Shown: positions 18,084 to 26,060 of the stretch, one piece after another
How positions within the stretch are numbered: the stretch's first letter is position 1
Layout of the letters: each line of letters opens with the position of its first letter
Assembly: GCF_020907245.1 (NCBI RefSeq)
Contig: NZ_JAJJWH010000002.1
Location: 62,001 to 126,000 of the forward strand
Direction: 5' to 3'
Source of the DNA: Pontibacter harenae
GTDB taxonomy: Bacteria > Bacteroidota > Bacteroidia > Cytophagales > Hymenobacteraceae
Length of the DNA stretch: 64,000 nt
Notes under the pieces: model-generated
Databases searched by the model: none
What the model saw: only the letters and a program-made list of their open reading frames with translations
What the model was told of the DNA's origin: nothing
Translations under genes and position numbers: made by a program

Positions 18084-18833
18084 TTAGTGCGCATTCAGAA
18101 ATTCTTTCCCGAGCGCCATGTAATCTTTGGCTCCATTAGAAGACGCATCGTAGTTAATAACGCTTTTCCCAAAAGAGGGCGCCTCTGCAAGTTTAACATT
18201 AAGACGGATGTGGCTATCGAAGATTTTTTCTTTCACGTTTTCGCGCAGATATTCCAATACCTCCTGGCTTAGTTTTCTCCTGATATCAAACATCACCACT
18301 ACGATTCCCTTTATCTTAAGTTTCGGGTTAAACGCCTTTTTTACTTTGTTAACCGTATTCATAATCTGGTCGAGGCCCTGCAGGGTCAACACTTCCATCT
18401 GAAGCGGTATCAGCACCTCCTGGGCAGCCGTAAGCGCGTTCAGCGTCAGCACCGACAGCGAAGGCGGACAGTCAATCAACACATAGTCAAAGCCTTTTAC
18501 ATCGGCCAGCATGTTTTTAAGAAATTTCTCTCTTTCTGGCTGAGACACCAGCGATATTTCTATATCAACTAAATCATTGGAGCCTGGTGCAATCCACAGT
18601 CCGTCTTTCTCAACAAGAATGTCTTTGAGTGATTGATTTCCGAGGAAAACATCGGCCAGTGTGGCCTCTGGGGCCGTTACAGCCAAAGAATAAGACAGGT
18701 TGCTTTGTGGGTCCAGGTCCAGGAGCAGCACTTTTTTGCCTTCTTTAGCCAGGGCGCTGCCAAGGTTAATGGTGGTAGTGGTTTTACCCGTACCGCCCTT
18801 TTGATTGATAACAGCTACAATAGTCGATTTCAT
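18084..18833 (-). CDS. ParA/MinD-family ATPase, likely positioning factor of the chemosensory array
   Basis: A ParA-type ATPase of 249 residues from the start MKSTIVAVI (an upstream Met at 18857 is less likely, as it adds an unconserved leader). The deviant Walker A motif QKGGTGKTTT is at the N-terminus, Walker A' is VLLLDLDPQSNLS, and Walker B lies in YVLIDCPPSLSVLT. No parB or parS is present. It is the first gene before the receptor, cheW, cheY, cheB, cheA and cheC on the same strand. Orphan ParA homologues inside che operons (PpfA of Rhodobacter sphaeroides, ParC of Vibrio) position and segregate chemosensory clusters, so the same role is inferred. A chromosomal Soj-type ParA is the alternative. 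Confidence 0.88.
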   Translation of the reverse strand: MKSTIVAVINQKGGTGKTTTTINLGSALAKEGKKVLLLDLDPQSNLSYSLAVTAPEATLADVFLGNQSLKDILVEKDGLWIAPGSNDLVDIEISLVSQPEREKFLKNMLADVKGFDYVLIDCPPSLSVLTLNALTAAQEVLIPLQMEVLTLQGLDQIMNTVNKVKKAFNPKLKIKGIVVVMFDIRRKLSQEVLEYLRENVKEKIFDSHIRLNVKLAEAPSFGKSVINYDASSNGAKDYMALGKEFLNAH

Positions 18834-18958
18834 AGAGAGATTTGAAGTAAAAACCACAAAAGAAAGGCTACATGCGCTTGTGTGGCGTCTAAATATAGGG
18901 AATCTATTGTTAAAACAGAAAGACTACGCACACGACAACACCCTAAAAGCTGCTTTCG

Positions 18959-19441
18959 CTACATGTTCTGTTTTTCTATACGGCCTGTAACAGAGTGAAT
19001 TTCCTCCCATTTTTCTATATCAAGACTAACTGCTACAACATTGGCAGGATCTAAGTAAGGAATGCGCTGCTCGGTCAGGTTCCGAATCAATTGCGTGACA
19101 CCTGGGTTGTGTGCCACTAGAAGCACAATTTTCACTTCGTCGGGCAGTTTGCCCAAAGCATTTTCTAAATTTGCCTCTCTTGCATTGTACAAATCAGGAT
19201 CGAAAGAAATATTTTCCTCCTCGAAGTATAAGCGTTGTGCCAGCGTACAGGCTGTGGCAGCGGTTCTTTTAGCTGGACTGGCTAGTATAGCATCTACCTT
19301 TCTGTAGTTTTCGCGAAGCCACAAACCAGTTTGGTGCGCTTGTTGCAGCCCATTTTTTGTAAGTTCGCGTTCAAAGTCTGGTTGTAGAGGATACGGTTCG
19401 TGTGTTTCGGCATGCCGACAAATAAGTACGAGTCGCTGCAT
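18959..19441 (-). CDS. SixA-type histidine phosphatase
   Basis: A 160-residue protein of the phosphoglycerate mutase-like histidine phosphatase superfamily. The catalytic RHAE motif lies at residues 8-11, a second Arg in SPAKRTAAT, and the second His in VAHNPGVT. It has the short SixA form, which in E. coli dephosphorylates HPt histidines. It sits upstream of the parA-che operon on the same strand, 125 bp away. It might reset the CheA HPt domain, but this is speculation: SixA-like genes are also scattered without such context. It diverges from topA. Confidence 0.88.
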   Translation of the reverse strand: MQRLVLICRHAETHEPYPLQPDFERELTKNGLQQAHQTGLWLRENYRKVDAILASPAKRTAATACTLAQRLYFEEENISFDPDLYNAREANLENALGKLPDEVKIVLLVAHNPGVTQLIRNLTEQRIPYLDPANVVAVSLDIEKWEEIHSVTGRIEKQNM

Positions 19442-19608
19442 ATATTTCGGGTGTGGTGCGTATAGATGCTTTTTAAGTACTTTCGTTAAGAATTGGAGAC
19501 GTTTAGCTGGTTTTTAAACCTAACTTATACGTTTGTGGTTGTAATAGTTTGAAAAAATATTTGATCTTTGGGCAAATTTGGAGCCTTGCTCGCCTGTAAC
19601 TACATAGA

Positions 19609-22059
19609 ATGATTAAAAACTTAGTAATAGTGGAATCGCCTGCAAAGGCGAAAACAATTGAGGGATACCTGGGGAAAGACTTTGTTGTAAAATCTAGCTT
19701 TGGCCATGTGCGTGACCTGCCTAAAGGCAACGGCGCCATTGACATAGAGCATGGTTTCAAGCCAACATATGTTGTGTCCAGCGATAAGAAGGATGTTGTT
19801 TCGCAGTTGCGCAAACTGGCGAAAGAGGCGGAAACTGTATGGTTGGCATCGGACGACGACCGCGAGGGAGAAGCTATATCCTGGCACCTGACACAGGCGC
19901 TTGATCTGAATAATACCCAAACCCGACGAATTGTTTTCAGGGAGATTACCAAAAACGCCATACTAAATGCCATCAGCACGCCGCGCGGCATTGACATGGA
20001 CCTGGTAAACGCCCAGCAGGCAAGGCGCATTCTTGACAGGCTAGTAGGTTTCGAACTTTCTCCTGTGCTCTGGAAAAAGATCAAGACTGGTTTATCGGCT
20101 GGTAGAGTACAGTCGGTAGCCGTGCGACTGGTGGTAGAGCGCGAGCGCGAAATTGAAGCACACAACGCTGAATCTTCTTTTAAAATTTCTGCTCAATTTG
20201 ATGTGCAGGGCAAGACTTTGGAAGCGGAGCTACCTACTAAGTATAAAACAGAGGAAGAGGCACAGGCATTTCTACAGCGTTGCATCGGAGTAAGCTATAA
20301 CATCGAAAACCTGGAGACGAAGCCATTGAAGCGAAGCCCAGCTGCTCCCTTCACCACTTCTACCCTACAGCAGGAAGCAAGCCGTAAGCTGTACTTCTCG
20401 GTTGCCCAAACCATGACGGTGGCTCAGCGCCTGTATGAAGCAGGTAAGATATCTTACATGCGTACCGATTCTTTGAATTTATCAGATGAAGCTATAAACG
20501 GTGCCTCCAGCGCCATCCGCAACTCTTATGGCGAGCAATTTGTAAAAACCCGCCGCTTCAAGACAAAATCTTCTGGAGCACAGGAAGCACACGAAGCCAT
20601 ACGCCCAACTGACTTTTCAGCAATGGTGGCCAGCAGCGACCGCAACGAGCAGCGCCTTTACGAGCTGATCTGGAAGCGCGCCATTGCCTCCCAGATGGCA
20701 GATGCCGAAATAGAGAAGACAACAGCTACCATTGGTATTTCTACCCAACCCGAAAAACTGGTTGCCACAGGCGAGGTAATTAAGTTTGAAGGTTTCCTGA
20801 AAGTATACATAGAGTCGAAAGATGATGAGGAAAGCCAGGATGATGACACAAAAGGCATGCTACCTCCGCTAAGTATAGGGCAGCAATTAGGACTGCGCCA
20901 GATGCAGGCTACACAGCGTTTCTCTCGTCCTGCTCCACGTTTTACCGAAGCAAGCCTTGTGAAGAAGCTGGAAGAATTGGGAATTGGTCGTCCTTCTACC
21001 TATGCTCCTACCATCTCTACTATTCAAAAGCGAGGTTATGTAGAAAAAGATACACGAGAAGGCAAAGAGCGTAATTACCAGGTGCTCACCCTAAAGAGCG
21101 ACAACATCACAACGCAAACCAAGACCGAAATTACTGGTGCCGAAAAAGGCAAGTTATTTCCGACGGACACGGCTATGATTGTGAATGACTTTCTGGTAGA
21201 GCACTTCCCCAACGTGATTGACTATTCTTTCACGGCACGTGTTGAGGCTGAATTTGATGAAATTGCGCAAGGCCACAAGGAGTGGGAAAACATGCTGGAT
21301 AATTTTTACCAGAAGTTTCACCAGCGCATCGAGTCGAGCGAGAATATATCCAGGGCAGAAATTTCTGGAGCCAGAGAATTAGGCACAGACCCTGTTACAG
21401 GTAAAAAAATACTAGCGAAACTAGGGCGCTTCGGTCCGTTTGTGCAATTAGGAGAAGAAGACCCTGAGACAGGTGCAAAGCCAATTTACGCCAGCTTGCG
21501 CAAGGGGCAGTTTCTGGAACGACTGAGCCTGGAGGATGCCTTAGAACTCTTTAAGCTGCCACGCAATGTGGGTGCTTTCGAGGAAAAAGAAATGATCGCT
21601 GCCATTGGTCGTTTTGGCCCGTACATCCGCCACGACAGCAAGTTCTATTCTCTTCCGAAAACCATGGACCCTATGCTGGTAACAGCAGAAGAGGCCGTAG
21701 ACCTGATCCAGGCGAAGCGAAAAGCTGATGCAGAAAAGCTGATCAAGTCCTTCCCCGAAAACCCTGATGTGCAGGTGCTGAACGGACGCTACGGCCCATA
21801 CATAGTGGCAGATAAGAAGAATGTAAAAATTCCGAAAGATAAAGAGCCAGCTGACTTAACGCTGGAAGAATGTTTAGCCCTAGCTGAGGCTACCCCTGAG
21901 AAGAAAGGCCGAGGCGGCTTTAAGAAGGCTGCAGCCACTACTGCAGAAAAGAAACCAGCGGCAACCAAGAAGCCTGCTGCTACAAAGAAAGCAGCCGCTA
22001 AAAAACCTGCTGCAAAATCAACTGCCACCAAAAAAGTAGCTCCTAAAAAGAAAGCTTAA
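19609..22059 (+). CDS. topA: DNA topoisomerase I with histone-like tail
   Basis: A type IA topoisomerase that relaxes negative supercoils. The 816-residue enzyme has the N-terminal Toprim domain (VESPAKAKTIEGYLG; DDDREGE), the catalytic Tyr in ISYMRTDSLNLS near residue 284, and the region KKLEELGIGRPSTYAPTI. It then has three zinc-free C-terminal repeats of the G-R-F/Y-G-P-Y/F kind instead of the E. coli Cys4 zinc ribbons. The last 50 residues are a Lys/Ala/Pro repeat tail (KKPAATKK type), like histone H1, expected to bind DNA non-specifically. It is monocistronic and ends at one of the best terminators of the window. Confidence 0.97.
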   Translation: MIKNLVIVESPAKAKTIEGYLGKDFVVKSSFGHVRDLPKGNGAIDIEHGFKPTYVVSSDKKDVVSQLRKLAKEAETVWLASDDDREGEAISWHLTQALDLNNTQTRRIVFREITKNAILNAISTPRGIDMDLVNAQQARRILDRLVGFELSPVLWKKIKTGLSAGRVQSVAVRLVVEREREIEAHNAESSFKISAQFDVQGKTLEAELPTKYKTEEEAQAFLQRCIGVSYNIENLETKPLKRSPAAPFTTSTLQQEASRKLYFSVAQTMTVAQRLYEAGKISYMRTDSLNLSDEAINGASSAIRNSYGEQFVKTRRFKTKSSGAQEAHEAIRPTDFSAMVASSDRNEQRLYELIWKRAIASQMADAEIEKTTATIGISTQPEKLVATGEVIKFEGFLKVYIESKDDEESQDDDTKGMLPPLSIGQQLGLRQMQATQRFSRPAPRFTEASLVKKLEELGIGRPSTYAPTISTIQKRGYVEKDTREGKERNYQVLTLKSDNITTQTKTEITGAEKGKLFPTDTAMIVNDFLVEHFPNVIDYSFTARVEAEFDEIAQGHKEWENMLDNFYQKFHQRIESSENISRAEISGARELGTDPVTGKKILAKLGRFGPFVQLGEEDPETGAKPIYASLRKGQFLERLSLEDALELFKLPRNVGAFEEKEMIAAIGRFGPYIRHDSKFYSLPKTMDPMLVTAEEAVDLIQAKRKADAEKLIKSFPENPDVQVLNGRYGPYIVADKKNVKIPKDKEPADLTLEECLALAEATPEKKGRGGFKKAAATTAEKKPAATKKPAATKKAAAKKPAAKSTATKKVAPKKKA

Positions 22060-22067
22060 GCAGTATA

Positions 22068-22123
22068 AGCCATATAAATAAGACGGCCGCCACATCTCTG
22101 GTGGCCGTCTTATTTATATGGCT
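22068..22123 (+). terminator. topA terminator, 21-bp perfect stem
   Basis: AGCCATATAAATAAGACGGCC pairs perfectly with its complement across a 14-nt loop that can itself form a 4-bp inner stem (CCAC/GTGG). It starts 9 bp after the topA stop. Confidence 0.85.
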
Positions 22124-22201
22124 TAGCAATTTGATAAACAAAAGATTAGCTATAACAGATAATTCTATACTTGAGGTAGAACAAGGTTTGAACTATTGGC
22201 T

Positions 22202-22684
22202 TTTGCTGTTGTAGCTACTGTTCATCCTCAGTTTTACCAGCCTATTGTTTTATAGTTCTTTTTGGTGCGCTCCAAGTTGGGGTAGGGGGCCTATATTAGC
22301 GGGGACTTGTTTTCCTATTCGGTGCTGCTTTTGTTTCCTGCCTAACGGCTGCCGCTCCCGCGGCACAAGAAACTTTCGAGGCGCCTCATGGAAAAACGGG
22401 GAAAGCTTCTTTCTTCGATCATCAAAAAAATAATCATCTGCTTCCGCTAGAACACTAACCTGGTAGTTGATTGAAATAAGAAATTTCTTTTCTCTACTAC
22501 AGAGCAAGAGCCTTAGCGAGGTGCACCAACGACGATTTTTTGTTTGAGCGTTCAGCGAGTTCAAAATCGTCTTGATTCTTTTGCACTCCGCTCCTTTTTC
22601 AAGGAGGGGTGCCGCAGGCGGGGTGGTTAATCTCATCAAGGAGAAAAGTAAGCCCCGCCGGCGAGGCGAAAAGCTAGCAGAAAG
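22202..22684. repeat. Dispersed intergenic repeat, copy A
   Basis: About 483 bp, similar along its length to 28548-29012 in the same orientation. Shared blocks include TGTTCATCCTCAGTTTT at the left end, AGGCGCCTCATGGAAAAAC (palindrome AGGCGCCT at 22379-22386) and a nearly identical right-hand core of 155 bp (22530-22684). That core contains an ACGATTTT/AAAATCGT inverted repeat (22532-22570) and CTCC/GGAG hairpins around TCAAGGAGGGGTGCCGCAGG. Open reading frames inside it are not convincing. It is probably a non-autonomous mobile or REP-like element. Confidence 0.8.
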
Positions 22685-22793
22685 AACAGCAAATAAAGGT
22701 TCGATAAAAACTACAAAACACCCATTTTATATATTTAATATACAGTAATTTATGAACCAAATATATTAGAAATAATTACGTATAATACTAAAC

Positions 22794-24074
22794 TTACCTT
22801 GCCCGAAGCAACTGCTCGAACCTAGTCGTGTAACATTGTGACAGATGCTCATGCTTCATGGCCCATTTGCTGTTTTTCTCCTCCCCCTGTACTGCATATT
22901 TTACGGCTGCATGTCCAAACCTCTGGCGCAGGTTGTCTAAAGTCATCATAAGCTTATCCTGCTTTTCTGTGTTTTCTACAGAAAAAATATCTAACTGTAC
23001 CTGTTCTGCAGGCACCAGTTCAGACAGTACTACTCCCACTTTTACATAGCGCTCGCCTTTTCGGAACATCTGTTTCAACAAAGCATTGGCATATCGGAGT
23101 AACTGCGTTTCGCTGTTAGATGCAGCAGGCAGTCTGGCGCTCTTACTGCTGTAATAATCAGAAGAAGCATCTTTAGCAAAACGGTTCGTGAGCAGAAAAA
23201 CAGTGATAGCGCCAGCATAAGATTCCTGTCTTCGCAGCTTGGTGGAGCAGCGCACCGTGTGTGTGGAAAGTGCTTCTTCTATTTCTGAGAGCGTGGAGAT
23301 AGGTTGGCCGAAGGAGCGGGAGGTGCAGATGTTCTTTTTGGCAGGAACTTCATCAGCCTCTAGATTGATACAGGAAGAACCTCTGAGTTCCAGCACCGTG
23401 CGCAACCCTGTTACGGCCATGTTCTTTTTCACCCAGTCAGCAGGCAAATCGCGGAACTGCCGTGCATTACCCACGCCAATTGCCTGAAGCCTGGCCGCAT
23501 GCTGCCGACCAATCCCCCACACATCCCGCACCTCTGTCTGCTCTAAAGCCGCTTCTATGTCCGATGTATTAGTTAACACCATCACACCCTCGTCGGCAGC
23601 CTTTTTCTTGGCCAGGCGGTTAGCCACTTTTGCCAGTGTTTTGGTGGGCCCTACTCCCACCGACACAGGTATACCTGTCCATTGTAGCACCCTCTCTCTT
23701 AGCTGTTTGGAGTGGCTTATTACATCCTCTTCTTTCAGGTGGCTGAAGTCCATAAAGCTCTCGTCAATGGAATATACTTCCAGGTTAGGCGTAAACTGCA
23801 GGAGCACGTTGGTGACGCGGCGCGACATATCGCCATAGAGCTCATAGTTAGAACTAAACACCGCCACCCCCTGCTTTTCCATAAAATCCCGAAGCTGAAA
23901 ATAGGGGGCTCCCATTTTTATACCTAAGTTTTTGGCCTCGTTAGAGCGTGCAATAATACAGCCATCGTTGTTGCTAAGTACCACTACAGGTTTCCCCTCC
24001 AGTTCGGGCCTAAACACTCGTTCGCAGGAGGCATAAAAACTGCTACAATCAACTAATGCGAAACGTGTTGTCAT
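22794..24074 (-). CDS. umuC: Y-family DNA polymerase V catalytic subunit UmuC
   Basis: A translesion polymerase. The first motif FALVDCSSFYASCERVF gives catalytic Asp, the SIDESF motif gives the catalytic acidic pair, and the helix-hairpin-helix and little-finger regions follow to a total of 426 residues, the normal UmuC length. I chose the start MTTRFALVDC at 24074; it overlaps the end of umuD by 26 bp. An upstream Met at 24092 would add six unconserved residues. It is cotranscribed with umuD under a candidate SOS-type operator. AT-rich sequence and a copy of the dispersed repeat lie downstream. Confidence 0.95.
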   Translation of the reverse strand: MTTRFALVDCSSFYASCERVFRPELEGKPVVVLSNNDGCIIARSNEAKNLGIKMGAPYFQLRDFMEKQGVAVFSSNYELYGDMSRRVTNVLLQFTPNLEVYSIDESFMDFSHLKEEDVISHSKQLRERVLQWTGIPVSVGVGPTKTLAKVANRLAKKKAADEGVMVLTNTSDIEAALEQTEVRDVWGIGRQHAARLQAIGVGNARQFRDLPADWVKKNMAVTGLRTVLELRGSSCINLEADEVPAKKNICTSRSFGQPISTLSEIEEALSTHTVRCSTKLRRQESYAGAITVFLLTNRFAKDASSDYYSSKSARLPAASNSETQLLRYANALLKQMFRKGERYVKVGVVLSELVPAEQVQLDIFSVENTEKQDKLMMTLDNLRQRFGHAAVKYAVQGEEKNSKWAMKHEHLSQCYTTRFEQLLRAR

Positions 24075-24543
24075 GTTTATGATCTTTATCAAACTTCCTT
24101 ACTACTCCTACTACCACACCCCAAACCTGGCCCATTTCAGGACTGCTAACCTTTATGCTCTCATATTTCGGGTTCTCAGGCTCCAGATATGCTCCATCTG
24201 GCTTCAGCACGAAGCGCTTAATGGTGAACTCTCCCGCCACAAAAGCAAGCACGATGTTGCCGCTTACAGCCCGCAAAGATTTGTCTACCACTACCAGATC
24301 GTCGTTATCAATGTGGGCGTTTATCATAGAATCTCCCTCTACACGAACCAAGAAAGTGGCAGCAGGATTTCGGGTAAAGTAGGTATTTAAATCTACTGGG
24401 TCGGAAGCGTAATCAGTAGCTGGACTTGGGAACCCAGCCCTGACAGATGATGAAAACAGCAGCAATTGCTGTGTTGGCCCTCCTGAATCATTGTTATAAA
24501 CTGTCCAATATATTGTCTCCCTCATAGTTTTATTCTCTTTCAT
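24049..24543 (-). CDS. umuD: UmuD-like LexA-fold self-cleaving protein
   Basis: An S24-family autoprotease partner of UmuC. The cleavage site Ala-Gly is in VRAGFPSPATDY near residue 36, the nucleophile Ser in VEGDSMINAHI and the catalytic Lys in EFTIKRF. There is no helix-turn-helix, so it is UmuD rather than LexA. The 164-residue ORF includes an upstream Met at 24543 and a second at 24525 (MRETIYW). The second is attractive because the candidate operator ends only 8 bp from the first ATG. RecA-stimulated cleavage and pairing with UmuC are expected from the family. Confidence 0.93.
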   Translation of the reverse strand: MKENKTMRETIYWTVYNNDSGGPTQQLLLFSSSVRAGFPSPATDYASDPVDLNTYFTRNPAATFLVRVEGDSMINAHIDNDDLVVVDKSLRAVSGNIVLAFVAGEFTIKRFVLKPDGAYLEPENPKYESIKVSSPEMGQVWGVVVGVVRKFDKDHKHDNTFRIS

Positions 24544-24550
24544 GCCTCTA

Positions 24551-24603
24551 TTTTACTAAATATATTAGTAAAAGATATATTTATTGACAATATATTTAGT
24601 ATT
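24551..24603. promoter_or_regulatory. Candidate operator pair upstream of umuDC
   Basis: A 9-bp inverted repeat, TTTTACTAA-atata-TTAGTAAAA, occupies 24551-24573. Its 13-bp core TACTAAATATATT recurs in opposite orientation at 24589-24601. Position directly upstream of umuDC suggests damage-inducible repression, but the repressor is not identified and the sequence is AT-rich. Confidence 0.5.
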
Positions 24604-24755
24604 TAAGATGTAAAAAACTTATTTCCAGAGCTTTATAGTTAAACCAAAAAGTCCCTCCTAAGCAAGGAAACACACTTATAACCTGCATCAAGTATCTTCA
24701 CGTAGACGATATAAAAAACCAACTTCTTACCAAGATAAGCAAGCTTAACATCAGG

Positions 24756-25451
24756 ATGAAAAAGCGTTTAGTAGTTTTAACAGGAGCAGGCATTAGTGCT
24801 GAAAGTGGAATCGCCACCTTCAGGGATTCCAACGGATTGTGGGAAGGCCATGACGTAATGGAGGTAGCCTCGCCACAAGGATGGCGTAAAAACCCAGAGT
24901 TGGTGCTCGACTTTTACAATCAACGACGCAAAAATGCACACGAGGTAAGGCCTAATGCTGGTCATTTGGCGCTAGTAGAACTAGAGCAGGATTTTAATGT
25001 GCGGATCATCACCCAAAATGTAGATGACCTGCACGAAAGAGCTGGCTCCTCTATTGTAATGCACCTGCATGGCAAGCTGTTTGAGAGCCGCAGCACCCTT
25101 GATGAAAGATTGATATACCCTATGAAGGGCTGGGAACTGAATATCGGGGATAAATGCGAAAGAGGATCGCAGCTTCGCCCGAACATTGTATGGTTTGGAG
25201 AAGCTGTGCCCATGATGGAGAAAGCCATGGAAGAAGCCTTAAAAGCCGATGTGTTTCTGGTGGTTGGCACGTCGCTGGTAGTATACCCAGCTGCTAGTTT
25301 AGTAGACTTTGTGCCTGACGAAGCGCCCATTATTGTAGTAGACCCCAACCTACCCTACATGCGTCCGCGCCCTAACCTGCACCTCTTCGAAGAAAAAGCC
25401 ACCACAGGTATGGAGAAGGTCAAACAACTACTACGGGAGAAATATCTGTAG
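24756..25451 (+). CDS. Class III sirtuin, NAD-dependent protein deacylase (zinc-less)
   Basis: A CobB/SIRT5-like deacylase of 231 residues. NAD-binding motifs GAGISAESGI, FRDSNGLW and TQNVDDLHERAG and the catalytic His in HLHG are present. The Tyr-x-x-Arg pair in FYNQRR matches the residues that bind succinyl or malonyl lysine in SIRT5 and CobB, so desuccinylase activity is predicted. The usual four zinc cysteines are missing: only one Cys remains in the region after HLHG. Short Bacteroidota sirtuins share this loss, so it is not a local mutation. The gene stands alone, divergent from umuDC. Confidence 0.93.
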   Translation: MKKRLVVLTGAGISAESGIATFRDSNGLWEGHDVMEVASPQGWRKNPELVLDFYNQRRKNAHEVRPNAGHLALVELEQDFNVRIITQNVDDLHERAGSSIVMHLHGKLFESRSTLDERLIYPMKGWELNIGDKCERGSQLRPNIVWFGEAVPMMEKAMEEALKADVFLVVGTSLVVYPAASLVDFVPDEAPIIVVDPNLPYMRPRPNLHLFEEKATTGMEKVKQLLREKYL

Positions 25452-26060
25452 TGTAATTCATATCCTAACCTTGTTAAAGTTCATCTTGTAAGGTTGTTCA
25501 AAGCTTTCCTATTTTAACTTCATATCTCTGATTTCATGCTTCAAGTCCTCAAATGTGAGGATTTGCAGGTCGAAAACACCAGGTACGAAAGATGAAAACT
25601 TTCCCTATGTGATCCACAAGATAAAAACTTGCTGTAGTTTGATTTTCCTTTTGAGTAGCATCTAGTATATATATTCTGTTCTATAGAAATTTAAGCCAGC
25701 CGTTGTTGTGTGTTCTCACCAACAACCTCCTAACTGCTTAACCCAACTATGGCGCAAGTTTAGCGGTAGCGTAACTTGTGGTTCTATATGAGGCCAGTTT
25801 GTAACTGGTGAAAGTTTACTTTGGAACCTAACTTCGTTTAGCCTTTGCCGTCTCAGCTTTTTTATCCTCATTATTTATAGAATACCGATGCAGGCAAGAA
25901 CTTCACTTGCTTTGCATATATGCTTTAAATCGCATCAATCTATACTTTCTATATTTCCCAATCTTACTCAAGAACTAAAAATATATCTAATCAATATTTT
26001 AGATAAATCTAAATTAATAATTTAGCGTATCGAATCAATAGCAGAAACAGAACTAAAATT
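25452..26060. other. Intergenic region upstream of the TonB receptor
   Basis: About 610 bp without a gene. It holds a weak hairpin after the sirtuin (AACCTT/AAGGTT, about 25467-25493), CAAGTT/AACTTG (25755-25778) followed by CCAGTT/AACTGG (25794-25808), which look like part of a small repeat, and the AT-rich receptor promoter region. I found no cobalamin or TPP riboswitch signature. Confidence 0.5.
25985..26013 (+). promoter_or_regulatory. Possible Fur-like operator upstream of the TonB receptor
   Basis: TTTAGAT-AA-ATCTAAA (25998-26013) is a perfect inverted repeat with a 2-bp spacer. A further half-site ATCTAA lies at 25985-25990. Three half-sites 50-75 bp before a TonB-receptor start suggest metal-dependent repression; this is an inference from position and symmetry only. 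Confidence 0.4.

Noticed and set aside
22250-22639. A 129-codon minus-strand frame
   Set aside because: It lies completely within the dispersed repeat; copy B has no matching frame, so it is not a conserved protein.
25452-26060. Cobalamin riboswitch before the TonB receptor
   Set aside because: I could not find the B12-box or the expected conserved stems.
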